Shown one piece after another: positions 39,134-46,619 of a stretch of DNA of 64,000 nt. A program made the translations under genes and the position numbers. Position 1 is the first letter of the stretch; each line of letters starts with the position of its first letter. A model generated the notes under the pieces. That model had not been told where the DNA came from, searched no databases, and was given only the letters and a program-made list of their open reading frames with translations. Origin of the DNA: Paraburkholderia caballeronis (lineage in GTDB: Bacteria > Pseudomonadota > Gammaproteobacteria > Burkholderiales > Burkholderiaceae); NCBI RefSeq assembly GCF_900104845.1, contig NZ_FNSR01000001.1:1302001-1366000 (forward strand). The letters are read 5' to 3'.

Positions 39134-39660
39134 TTCATGCCTCCGAGCGCGCCGCTCAACGCGGTGGACAGCGGCGCGAGCGCGCCGGTGACGGTCGACG
39201 AGATCGTGCCGCCTATCCCGCTGACCGCGCCGACGCCAGCGCCGGCCGCGCCGAGCGCGGTGTTCGAGCCGGTCGGGTTGCCGCTCAGGATGCGCGTGAC
39301 CGCCTGCATGCCGGCGCTGTTGTTGTTCAGGATGCCGCCGGGGGCGACGCCGGTCGAACCGCGCGCGTTCGTCAGATCGGTATCCGAGACGAGCGACGCC
39401 ATCATCGGGTCGAACGAGTTTTTCGGGAACGTCGTCGCGCGCACGCTGACCGGGTCCTCGCTCTTCGGGATCGACGCGAAGGCGCTGCGCGGAGTGATGT
39501 CGCGCTCGACGATGATGTCGCCGGGGTTGACGACCTGCTGGGCCGTCGCGAGGGGGGCGGCGACGGCGGCGGCGAGGCCGAACAGCACCCCGAGCAGCGC
39601 GGCGACGCGCGTGTTGGGACACCGGCCTGTCGAGGCCGGCGTCGTGAGGCAAATAGTCAT
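39130..39660 (-). CDS. Secreted protein of unknown function in the fap-like operon
   Basis: 176 residues. Long N-terminal signal sequence (hydrophobic core LLGVLFGLAAAVAAPLATAQ, about residues 22-41), then a region with VVNPGDIIVERDITPRSAF and a Gly/Ala/Thr/Ser-rich C-terminal half ending LSTALSGALGGMK. No family was recognised. AAGGAGACCA precedes ATG 39660. It overlaps the fapB-like gene by 4 bp, so the two must be made together. It could be a divergent FapA-type chaperone, or a minor surface component; neither can be shown from sequence. Confidence 0.75.
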   Translation of the reverse strand: MTICLTTPASTGRCPNTRVAALLGVLFGLAAAVAAPLATAQQVVNPGDIIVERDITPRSAFASIPKSEDPVSVRATTFPKNSFDPMMASLVSDTDLTNARGSTGVAPGGILNNNSAGMQAVTRILSGNPTGSNTALGAAGAGVGAVSGIGGTISSTVTGALAPLSTALSGALGGMK

Positions 39661-39721
39661 CCTGGTCTCCTTCCACGGGCCGGCGCGGCTTCAGGCGTCG
39701 CGCCGGCGCTCCGCGTAGCGG

Positions 39722-40189
39722 TTATCTCCGCGTATAGCTTGCGATGTTTCCCTGAGCAGCCTGCGATGCATCGATCGGCACCGGCAGCGGCATCGGCGGT
39801 GCGATTTCGTCCCATAGCGTGACGCCGTTGCCGCGCATCAACTGCGGCGTCGCGGCGACCATCACCATGCCGACCGCGCCGCCGCGCTGGCGCGACAGCG
39901 TCTGGTCGTCGAGTTGCCCGACGCCGGCGACGGTGTCGTCGCCATGCGGCGTATCGGATGCGATCCGGCGGCGGTCTGAGATCGCGTCGGCGCTGTCCGT
40001 GGGCGCGTCGCCCGACCTGGCAACCGCTTCGTCGGTCTGCGCGGCGCGGGGCGCGTCGTTCGCCTGCGCATGCGCGCCTGGCGCTGCGACGAGCAGCGCG
40101 GCGGCGAGCGTAGCGGGCAGCAGCGCCGCGGCAAGCGCGGTGCGGCGAACGGCGAAAAGGCGTCGGGCAAGTTGGGAAACGGATCGCAT
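39722..40189 (-). CDS. Small secreted protein with LDDxxLxxQRGG motif, first gene of the fap-like operon
   Basis: 155 residues. Signal peptide (residues 1-41, ending PGAHA-QA), a polar, Asp/Ala-rich region, and then LDDQTLSRQRGG (about residues 93-104) followed by a short hydrophobic stretch AVGMVMVAATPQLM. The motif has the L-12, L-7, G-2, G-1 pattern of double-glycine leaders cut by C39 peptidases, and a C39 peptidase (FapD-like) lies in the operon. By position it would correspond to fapA, but homology was not recognised. ATG 40189 has AGGAG ten bases upstream; an open frame further upstream to 40315 is not used because the sigma-54 promoter lies inside it. Confidence 0.7.
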   Translation of the reverse strand: MRSVSQLARRLFAVRRTALAAALLPATLAAALLVAAPGAHAQANDAPRAAQTDEAVARSGDAPTDSADAISDRRRIASDTPHGDDTVAGVGQLDDQTLSRQRGGAVGMVMVAATPQLMRGNGVTLWDEIAPPMPLPVPIDASQAAQGNIASYTRR

Positions 40190-40218
40190 GGCGTGGTCTC
40201 CTGGTCGACAGCCGTTAT

Positions 40219-40234
40219 AGCGAAACGTGTGCCA
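40219..40234 (-). promoter_or_regulatory. Sigma-54 (-24/-12) promoter of the fap-like operon
   Basis: On the minus strand TGGCACACGTTTCGCT has GG and GC exactly 12 bp apart, with TGGCAC complete and a -12 element TCGCT close to TTGCT. It lies 30-45 bp upstream of the first gene's ATG, so transcription would start about 20 bp before that ATG. The two flanking sigma-54 activators make the call much stronger than the match alone. Confidence 0.78.
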
Positions 40235-40307
40235 TCGCCCGAAACCCGTTGATGCGTCTCGAACGCTTCGGCCAGTTGCAGATCCGCAAAGCGAAAACCG
40301 GCCAAAA

Positions 40308-40325
40308 CGTTTCAAACCTGAAACG
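40308..40325. promoter_or_regulatory. Inverted repeat, candidate enhancer site for the sigma-54 activators
   Basis: CGTTTCA-AACC-TGAAACG is a perfect 7-bp-arm palindrome centred about 85 bp upstream of the -24/-12 promoter, the usual distance for an activator binding site. A related half-site TGAAACACG is about 35 bp further upstream. Binding is inferred. Confidence 0.55.
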
Positions 40326-40730
40326 GTAAATGTTAATTACGACCATCTGGAATAAATCTGAAACACGGATGTCGCCGGTAAAGGGGCATAATTGCGTCCG
40401 CCATTTATTTTATTAATTGAGTTGGCAATTACTGTCGCACCCGGGCTGGAAGCCTTTCCACAGGCTGTCGCGGGCGAGCGACACATATTTTTTGCCGCGT
40501 TGGACTGCACATATAGTAAGCTTTGGCAAAACCTCAGTAGTTAGAACCAGCCCGCCACGGGCCGCGTAAAAATTACGCACACACACGCCGCAACTCGGGG
40601 AATCGCTGTCAGCAAAAAAGCATACCCGGTCGCCTTTTTCTTTCAGAAGGCGAGTGGCGATTCGTGCTGCGTGTCTGGAATTCAGGTGCGTCCGTCATTC
40701 TCAATCTGTGTTGGCAAGAGGATCTGAATA

Positions 40731-42128
40731 ATGGAACCCGCAACGCGGCAATTGGTGTACGTGACGCGTGACCCTAACGCGGCATTGCATGATCAGTTTC
40801 AGGATCGCGGCTGGACGGTGGAAGTCGTCGCCAACGCGCGCGAAGCACGGCGCGCACTGCGGGCAGGCCAGCCCGCGGGCGGACTGCTCGACCTGTCGAG
40901 CCACTTTCAGTTGAACGAAATCGGTTCGTTCGAACCGTGCCTTACGTTGCCCAACGTCGGCTGGGTCGCGGCGACGACGACCGGCCAGTTGCACGACGCG
41001 TCGCTGCGCCGGCTCGTGCGCGATTACTGTTTCGATTACGTAACAGTGCCGTGGAGCGGCGACCGGATCGTGGATTCGGTCGGCCATGCGTACGGCATGG
41101 TATCGCTCGGCGAACCCGCATCGAACGACACGACGGGCGGCAACGAAGGCGAGATGGTCGGTTCGTGCGACGCGATGCTCGCGTTGTTCCGCTCGATCCG
41201 CAAGGTCGCGATGACCGATGCGCCGGTGTTCATTTCGGGCGAGTCCGGCACCGGCAAGGAACTGACCGCGGTCGCCATTCACGAGCGTTCCGCGCGCCGC
41301 AAGGCGCCGTTCGTGCCGATCAACTGCGGCGCGATTCCGCCTCATCTGTTGCAGTCCGAACTGTTCGGCTACGAGCGGGGCGCGTTCACCGGCGCGAGCC
41401 AGCGCAAGATCGGCCGGGTCGAGTCCGCCAACGGCGGCACGCTGTTCCTCGACGAAATCGGCGACCTGCCGCTGGAGAGCCAGGCGAGCCTGCTGCGCTT
41501 CCTTCAGGAAGGCAAGATCGAGCGGCTCGGCGGCCACGAGCAGATTCCGGTCGACGTGCGGATCATCTCGGCGACCCACGTCGATCTGCGCGCGGCGATG
41601 GCCGATGGGCGCTTCCGGCAGGATCTGTATCACCGGCTGTGCGTGCTGCAGATCGACGAGCCGCCGCTGCGCGCGCGCGGCAAGGACATCGAGCTGCTCG
41701 CGCGGCACATGCTCGAACGCTTCCGCAAGGACGGCGGCCGCCGGCTGCGCGGCTTCTCGCCGGACGCGATCGCCGCGCTGCATAACTACAGCTGGCCCGG
41801 CAACGTGCGCGAGCTGATCAACCGCGTGCGCCGCGCGATCGTGATGTCCGAAGGGCGCGCGATCACCGCGCGCGACCTCGAACTGGGCGAGTACGTCGAG
41901 GTCGTGCCGGTGTCGCTCGCGCAGGCGCGCGAGGCGGCCGAGCGGCAGGCGATCGAACTCGCGCTGCTGCGCCATCGCGGCCGGCTCGGCGACGCCGCGC
42001 ACGAACTGGGGATCTCGCGCGTCACGCTGTACCGGCTGCTGTGCGCGCACGGGATGCGCCACATGCAGAGCGACGCGCTCGCGCCGCATCCGGGCGGGCT
42101 CACGTCGAACGGCGGCGCGGCGCTGTGA
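40731..42128 (+). CDS. Sigma-54-dependent activator with VpsR-like N-terminal domain (fap regulator 2)
   Basis: 465 residues. AAA+ domain with Walker [15 protein letters not shown] loop and Walker [14 protein letters not shown], then a Fis-type HTH ending [18 protein letters not shown]. The first about 130 residues form a degenerate receiver-like domain (CFDYVTVPW segment conserved with the paralogue), like VpsR-type activators, some of which bind cyclic di-GMP. It shares long identical stretches with the activator at 31800-33311, for example the whole of [20 protein letters not shown]. Divergent from the fap-like operon, so probably its direct activator. Confidence 0.9.
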   Translation: MEPATRQLVYVTRDPNAALHDQFQDRGWTVEVVANAREARRALRAGQPAGGLLDLSSHFQLNEIGSFEPCLTLPNVGWVAATTTGQLHDASLRRLVRDYCFDYVTVPWSGDRIVDSVGHAYGMVSLGEPASNDTTGGNEGEMVGSCDAMLALFRSIRKVAMTDAPVFISGESGTGKELTAVAIHERSARRKAPFVPINCGAIPPHLLQSELFGYERGAFTGASQRKIGRVESANGGTLFLDEIGDLPLESQASLLRFLQEGKIERLGGHEQIPVDVRIISATHVDLRAAMADGRFRQDLYHRLCVLQIDEPPLRARGKDIELLARHMLERFRKDGGRRLRGFSPDAIAALHNYSWPGNVRELINRVRRAIVMSEGRAITARDLELGEYVEVVPVSLAQAREAAERQAIELALLRHRGRLGDAAHELGISRVTLYRLLCAHGMRHMQSDALAPHPGGLTSNGGAAL

Positions 42129-42247
42129 GCCGCGCGGCGCGGCCGATGGAAGTTGCCGCCCTACGCGCGATGCGGGCGTGCGCTGGCTGCGCGGCCGACG
42201 CAGGGTGGGTCCGCCGGGGGTTTCAGGAAGCATTGCCCGCCGCTTGC

Positions 42248-42253
42248 TAGAAT
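42248..42253 (+). promoter_or_regulatory. Candidate -10 element (TAGAAT) for thyA
   Basis: TAGAATCGGGG lies 93 bp upstream of the thyA ATG, inside the 217-bp gap after the activator gene. No good -35 hexamer at standard spacing was found. Confidence 0.4.
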
Positions 42254-42345
42254 CGGGGTTTTACCCGTCCGTCATGGACGCGTCCGCGCGCCGGCGTGCG
42301 ATCCGCTGCGATCCGCGCCGTCCGTGGGAACAGGAACCCGCCCGC

Positions 42346-43317
42346 ATGAAACAGTACCTTGAGCTGGTCCGCTCAGTCCTCGACACCGGCAACTGGCAGG
42401 AAAACCGCACCGGCATCCGCACGATCAGCATGCCGGGCGCGATGCTGCGCTTCGATCTGCAGCAGGGTTTCCCGGCCGTGACGACGAAGAAGCTCGCGTT
42501 CAAGTCGGCGGTCGGCGAACTGGTCGGGTTTCTGCGCGCGTCGCGCAGCGCGGCGGAGTTCCGCGCGCTCGGCTGCAAGGTCTGGGACGCGAACGCGAAC
42601 GACAACGCGCAGTGGCTCGCGAATCCGTATCGCGAAGGCACGGACGACCTGGGCGACGTGTACGGCGTGCAGTGGCGTCGCTGGCCCGCGTACAAGGCGC
42701 TCGACACCGACGCGGCCGCGCAGATCGACGACGCGCTGTCGCGCGGTTATCACCGCGTGACGGAGTTCATCGAGGACGGCCGCCCGAAGGTGCTGCTGTA
42801 CAAGGCGATCGACCAGTTGCGCCAGTGCCTCGACACCATCATGACGAATCCGTCCGACCGGCGCATTCTGTTCCACGCGTGGAATCCGGCGCTGCTCGAA
42901 GAAATCGCGCTGCCCGCGTGCCACCTGCTGTATCAGTTTCTGCCGAACGCGGAGCGCCGCGAAATCTCGCTGTGCCTGTACATCCGCAGCAACGACGTCG
43001 GACTCGGCACGCCGTTCAACCTGACCGAAGGCGCGGTGCTGCTGCATCTGGTCGGGCGGCTGACCGGCTATACGCCGCGCTGGTTCACGTACTTCATCGG
43101 CGACGCGCACATCTACGAGAACCAGCTCGACATGCTGCGCGAGCAGTTGCGCCGCGAGCCGTACGAAAGCCCGCAACTGGCGATCTCGCCGCGGATTCCG
43201 GAATACGCGAAAACCGGCGTGTACGAGCCGGAGTGGCTGGACAAGGTCGAGCCGTCCGATTTTTCGCTGGTCGGCTACCGGCATCACGAGCCGCTGACCG
43301 CGCCGATGGCGGTCTAG
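42346..43317 (+). CDS. thyA: Thymidylate synthase
   Basis: 323 residues. It methylates dUMP with methylene-tetrahydrofolate, giving dTMP and dihydrofolate. The active-site cysteine is in [10 protein letters not shown] (about residue 192), with dUMP contacts [12 protein letters not shown] and the YIYENQ-like HIYENQLD. It is longer than the 264-residue E. coli enzyme because of an insertion in the first half, as in some other bacteria. ATG 42346 gives the usual N terminus [16 protein letters not shown]; upstream in-frame starts are not homologous. Confidence 0.95.
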   Translation: MKQYLELVRSVLDTGNWQENRTGIRTISMPGAMLRFDLQQGFPAVTTKKLAFKSAVGELVGFLRASRSAAEFRALGCKVWDANANDNAQWLANPYREGTDDLGDVYGVQWRRWPAYKALDTDAAAQIDDALSRGYHRVTEFIEDGRPKVLLYKAIDQLRQCLDTIMTNPSDRRILFHAWNPALLEEIALPACHLLYQFLPNAERREISLCLYIRSNDVGLGTPFNLTEGAVLLHLVGRLTGYTPRWFTYFIGDAHIYENQLDMLREQLRREPYESPQLAISPRIPEYAKTGVYEPEWLDKVEPSDFSLVGYRHHEPLTAPMAV

Positions 43318-43343
43318 GCGTCGTACGCGGTAGAAATTACCGA

Positions 43344-43379
43344 AGCCCGTGGGCCGCGCGCCGGTCCACGGGCTTTTTC
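43344..43379 (+). terminator. Terminator after thyA
   Basis: AGCCCGTGG (43344-43352) pairs with CCACGGGCT (43366-43374), followed by TTTT, 27 bp after the thyA stop. Confidence 0.85.
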
Positions 43380-43411
43380 GTTGTGGGGTGTCCGGAGCTG
43401 GCGCGTGGCGG

Positions 43412-44125
43412 TCACGTCGCGACGAACGCATCGAACTGCTGCTGCCCGGCCGGCGTGATGCGCAGCACGCGCGGACGGCTCGTCCGTTCGACCCAGCCGC
43501 GCGAGCTCCACGAGTCGAGCAGCGCCGCGCCGAGCGCGCCGCCCAGATGCGGCCGGCGCTCGCTCCAGTCGAGGCACGTGCACGCGAAGCGGCGCTTGCG
43601 CGCGCGCTGCGCGGCGACGTCGATGCCCCAGTCGCGCAGCCGCGCCGTGCCTGCGTCGGTCGCGTCCAGCCGGTCGCCGTCGCGCACGAGCAGGCCGCTG
43701 TCGACGAGCCGGTCGAACACGCGCACCGCGATTTCGCCCGCCATGTGGTCGTAACAGGTGCGCGCGTGGCGCAGGTCGAGCGGCACCGTGCGCGCCGTGC
43801 GCGGCACCGGCCGCTGCGGCGCGGCGGCCTGCGCGACGTTCGCGAGCGCCTCGATCGACGCGGCGATGTCCGCCGTCGCGATCCGGTAATAGCGGTGACG
43901 GCCGCGCACGTCGAGCGCGAGCAGGCCGCCGTCGGTCAGCCGCGCGAGATGCGCGCTCGCGGCGGACGGCGACAGGCCGGCGATCAGCGTCAGTTCGCCG
44001 GCGGGGCGCGCGCTGCCGTCCATCAGCGCCCACAGCATCGCGGCGCGGCCCGGGTCGGCGAGCAGCGCGCCGATCCGGGACAGGCCTGGGAAATGGCTCG
44101 AATCGTCGGGGAGCGGGGCGGGCAT
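43412..44125 (-). CDS. ArsR-family winged-helix regulator
   Basis: 237 residues. The N-terminal winged helix includes ADPGRAAMLWALMDG and the recognition-helix region LSPSAASAHLARLTDGGLL (about residues 51-69). The C-terminal about 120 residues form an extra domain with Cys residues (CYDHMAGE and CTCLDWSERRPHL), seen in the long ArsR group of Burkholderia and Pseudomonas; ligand unknown. A perfect palindrome 50-85 bp upstream is a likely autoregulatory operator. It is convergent with thyA and has no obvious target gene beside it. Confidence 0.85.
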   Translation of the reverse strand: MPAPLPDDSSHFPGLSRIGALLADPGRAAMLWALMDGSARPAGELTLIAGLSPSAASAHLARLTDGGLLALDVRGRHRYYRIATADIAASIEALANVAQAAAPQRPVPRTARTVPLDLRHARTCYDHMAGEIAVRVFDRLVDSGLLVRDGDRLDATDAGTARLRDWGIDVAAQRARKRRFACTCLDWSERRPHLGGALGAALLDSWSSRGWVERTSRPRVLRITPAGQQQFDAFVAT

Positions 44126-44466
44126 TGCGGCTCTCGTGAGGGATGGCGATGGGGGCCACTGTAGCGCAGTGGGGTATTCGACGTTTCAGGCAGTGGTGAA
44201 ACATGGAATGCCGGATTTCACCGCCGCCGGTGCGGCGCGCGGCAACGTGCGGACGCGCGTCGCTCGTTCCGGCTGACGGGCATTGCTGCTGCGGGACGGG
44301 TTGCCGTCCCTCGGTTGGCCGCGCCCGCTCGCCGCTCAGGTTCGCCGCACCGGTTGTTCAGCCGCGCCGCTCGTGGTTTTCCTCCCGCTCATCCGCGCCG
44401 ATGAACCCACGACACGCTGCCCGCCTGCGCTAGAATCGACGTCTCTTTCCCAGCGGTCATGCAGTC
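44126..44466. other. Intergenic region between the ArsR gene and the small lipoprotein gene
   Basis: 341 bp. It contains the ArsR operator palindrome (44176-44209) and a TAGAAT -10-like element at 44431-44436 in front of the lipoprotein gene. The rest is GC-rich and shows no gene, RNA or repeat. Confidence 0.7.
44176..44209. promoter_or_regulatory. Two-part palindromic operator upstream of the ArsR gene
   Basis: ATTC-N3-GTTTCA-N8-TGAAAC-N3-GAAT is perfectly symmetric in its conserved parts. It lies 51-84 bp upstream of the ArsR ATG (minus strand), a position for autorepression. Confidence 0.6.
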
Positions 44467-44601
44467 ATGAAAAGGATTCTTGCCGTTGCCGCGCTCGCGC
44501 TGCTGTGCGCGGCGTGCGCACAGGGCGGGCCGCCTTCGGGCGGCGGCGGCATCTCGATGTACGGCACCGTCGACGAAGGCATCACGTTCCACCACGACTG
44601 A
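44467..44601 (+). CDS. Small lipoprotein (44 residues)
   Basis: 44 residues: MKRILAVAALALLCAACAQG with a lipobox LCAAC (Cys about residue 17), then a Gly-rich stretch and SMYGTVDEGITFHHD. Small lipoproteins ending in a ...GTxDEGxxF motif recur in Burkholderia; the function is unknown. It is too short for standard ORF cut-offs. ATG 44467 follows GCGGTCATGCAGTC without a strong Shine-Dalgarno; TAGAAT at 44431 is a plausible -10. Confidence 0.75.
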   Translation: MKRILAVAALALLCAACAQGGPPSGGGGISMYGTVDEGITFHHD

Positions 44602-44620
44602 TCTCCGTCGCGTCAGACGG

Positions 44621-44656
44621 TTGGCAGGAATTGATGTCAATTCATGCTGACTGCCA
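44621..44656. promoter_or_regulatory. Palindromic operator candidate upstream of the GlxA-like regulator
   Basis: An inner perfect palindrome GAATTGA-TG-TCAATTC (44628-44643) is flanked by TGGCAG and CTGCCA. It is 50-80 bp before the regulator's ATG, suggesting an operator for that AraC/GlxA-type protein. It may also serve as a terminator hairpin for the lipoprotein gene, but lacks a T-run. Confidence 0.5.
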
Positions 44657-44704
44657 GCGCGGACGATGCGATGATGGTGGCATCGATTCTTCCGCGCCAT
44701 CGCC

Positions 44705-45709
44705 ATGCCCGTCCGCCATATCGTGTTCGCCGTCGCCCCCGATCTCGTGCTGCTCGACGCGTGCGGTCCGGTCGAGGCGTTCTGGCGCGCGGAGCTGACG
44801 ATGGCGGCGGCGGCCGGGCCGAACGCCGGTCCGGGGCCGCACGCGTACCGGACCACCATCGCGTCGATCGACGGCGGCGTGCTGCCGACGTTCGCCGGCC
44901 TGCCGATCGTCACGCAGCGGCTCGACGCGCTCGATCCCGAGTCGATCGACACGCTGATCGTCCCCGGCATTCCGATCGACGACGCGACCTCGCTCGACGC
45001 GCGGCTGACCGCATGGATCGCGGATTGCGCGCCGCGCGTGCGGCGTGTCGCATCGGTCTGCACCGGCGCCTTTTATCTGGCCGCCGCCGGGCTGCTCGAC
45101 GGCCGCCGCGCGGCCACGCACTGGCGCAACGCGGCGCAGCTTGCGCGCCGCTTCCCGAAGGTTCACGTCGATCCGGAGCCGATCTTCATCTGTGACGAGC
45201 GCGACGGCCGCGCGGTATGGACGTCGGCGGGCGTGACGGCCGGCATCGACCTGTCGCTCGCGCTGATCGACGCCGACTGCGGCCACGCGGTCGCGATGCA
45301 GGCCGCGCGCCGGCTCGTCGTGTTCATCAAGCGGCCCGGCGGCCAGTCGCAGTTCAGCGAGGCGCTGGCCGCGCAGGCCTCGGCGGGCGGCCCGTTCGAC
45401 GCGCTGCACGGCTGGATGGCCGCGAACCTGCACGTCGACCTGAGCGTCGAGCGGCTTGCGGAGCAGGCGCGGATGAGCCCGCGCACGTTCGCGCGCCGCT
45501 ACGCCGACGAGGTTGGCCGCACGCCCGCGCGGACCGTCGCGGCGATGCGCGTCGAAGCGGCCGCGCACGCGCTTGCGCAGTCGCGGCTGCCGCTGAAGCG
45601 GATCGCCTCGGACTGCGGTTTCGGCAGCGAGCAGAACCTGCGCCGCGCGTTCGAGCGGCGCTTCGGCGTGCTGCCGCTCGACTATCGCGCGCGGTTTTCG
45701 GCGGCATAG
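44705..45709 (+). CDS. GlxA-family transcriptional regulator (DJ-1/PfpI domain plus AraC HTH)
   Basis: 334 residues. The N-terminal domain is DJ-1/PfpI-like (LDACGPVEAFWRA; nucleophile-elbow region SVCTGAFYLAAAGLL, about residues 117-131). The C-terminal AraC domain has two helix-turn-helix parts (VERLAEQARMSPRTFARRY and KRIASDCGFGSEQNLRRAF). Such proteins sense small nitrogen metabolites, for example in carnitine or arginine breakdown; the ligand here is unknown. No obvious target operon is next to it. Confidence 0.88.
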   Translation: MPVRHIVFAVAPDLVLLDACGPVEAFWRAELTMAAAAGPNAGPGPHAYRTTIASIDGGVLPTFAGLPIVTQRLDALDPESIDTLIVPGIPIDDATSLDARLTAWIADCAPRVRRVASVCTGAFYLAAAGLLDGRRAATHWRNAAQLARRFPKVHVDPEPIFICDERDGRAVWTSAGVTAGIDLSLALIDADCGHAVAMQAARRLVVFIKRPGGQSQFSEALAAQASAGGPFDALHGWMAANLHVDLSVERLAEQARMSPRTFARRYADEVGRTPARTVAAMRVEAAAHALAQSRLPLKRIASDCGFGSEQNLRRAFERRFGVLPLDYRARFSAA

Positions 45710-45714
45710 GCTCC

Positions 45715-45878
<164 letters not shown>

Positions 45879-45944
45879 CCGCGCCCACCGCGCCAACACT
45901 CACCCCTGCGGCGTCCCTGCGACACATTGTCCTTATTGCGCCCG

Positions 45945-45950
45945 TATAAT
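45945..45950 (+). promoter_or_regulatory. Candidate -10 (TATAAT) of the thioesterase gene
   Basis: Consensus TATAAT followed by CGACG, 85 bp upstream of the ATG at 46036. The -35 match is poor. Confidence 0.5.
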
Positions 45951-46035
45951 CGACGCCTTTCCAGCCGTTTCCAACGGCTTACGATCCCGTCACGCAGGCG
46001 GGGCTAATACTCACGACCCCACGCGCGGAGCCAAC

Positions 46036-46539
46036 ATGCCTACCCCAGCCTTTCCCCTCGAACGCTCCGAGACGACGTTCCGCTTCCTCGCCGAGCCGAC
46101 CTCGGTGAACTTCGGCGGCAAGGTGCACGGCGGCGCGCTGATGAAATGGATCGACGAGACCGCGTATGCGTGCGCGGCGGTCTGGTCCGGCCGCTACTGC
46201 GTGACGGTCAGCGTCGGCAATATCCGTTTTCGCCGGCCGATCCTCGTCGGCAACATGGTCGAACTGCACGCGCGCGTCGTCGCGACCGGCCGCACCAGCA
46301 TGCACATCCACGTGACCGTGCACGCGGGCGACCCGAAGAGCGGCCAGCTGCGGCTGACGACCGACTGTCTCGTGGTGTTCGTCGCGGTCGACGAGAACGG
46401 CAATCCGATCCCCGTGCCGCCGTTCGTCCCGCAGACCGACGAGCAGCACCGCCTCGCGAAGTACGCGATGGACGTGAAGGAGGCGCTCGACGCGATCGTC
46501 GAACTGAAGCCGGAAGAGGTCGTGAAGGGCGCGGTCTGA
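46036..46539 (+). CDS. Acyl-CoA thioesterase, hot-dog fold
   Basis: 167 residues of the BFIT/BACH-type 4HBT family. The active-site stretch is NFGGKVHGGALMKWIDETAYACA (about residues 25-47), with the acidic residue in WIDE. It hydrolyses acyl-CoA thioesters, possibly of medium or long chains. ATG 46036 follows CGGAGCC. Closed by a bidirectional terminator shared with fumC. Confidence 0.9.
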   Translation: MPTPAFPLERSETTFRFLAEPTSVNFGGKVHGGALMKWIDETAYACAAVWSGRYCVTVSVGNIRFRRPILVGNMVELHARVVATGRTSMHIHVTVHAGDPKSGQLRLTTDCLVVFVAVDENGNPIPVPPFVPQTDEQHRLAKYAMDVKEALDAIVELKPEEVVKGAV

Positions 46540-46560
46540 GCCGCGCCGCGTAGTTGAAAG

Positions 46561-46589
46561 AAGCGAAGGCGGCGCGCCCGCCTTCGCTT
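46561..46589. terminator. Bidirectional terminator between the thioesterase gene and fumC
   Basis: AAGCGAAGGCGG (46561-46572) pairs perfectly with CCGCCTTCGCTT (46578-46589) around a 5-nt loop, between two convergent genes. The T-runs are short, so it may work partly as an RNA-stabilising hairpin. Confidence 0.65.
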
Positions 46590-46619
46590 CGCAGTAGAAG
46601 ACCCGCGCGGGACGCGCCG

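Larger units (their letters stand above)
40190..40730. other. Regulatory region between the fap-like operon and its divergent activator
   Basis: 541 bp with no convincing gene and a clear drop in GC content around 40320-40520. It contains the sigma-54 promoter (40219-40234), an inverted repeat CGTTTCA-N4-TGAAACG (40308-40325), a half-site TGAAACACG (about 40359), a second inverted repeat GCGTAA-AAA-TTACGC (40564-40578), and a CGCCTT...AAGGCG hairpin (40631-40652) in the leader of the plus-strand activator. A weak TTTTTG-17-TATAGT pair ending near 40517 could be the sigma-70 promoter of that activator. Confidence 0.7.

Noticed and set aside
40421..40440. Second sigma-54 promoter (TTGGCAATTACTGTCGCA) for the divergent activator
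   Set aside because: GG and GC are 13 bp apart instead of 12, so it does not fit the strict spacing.
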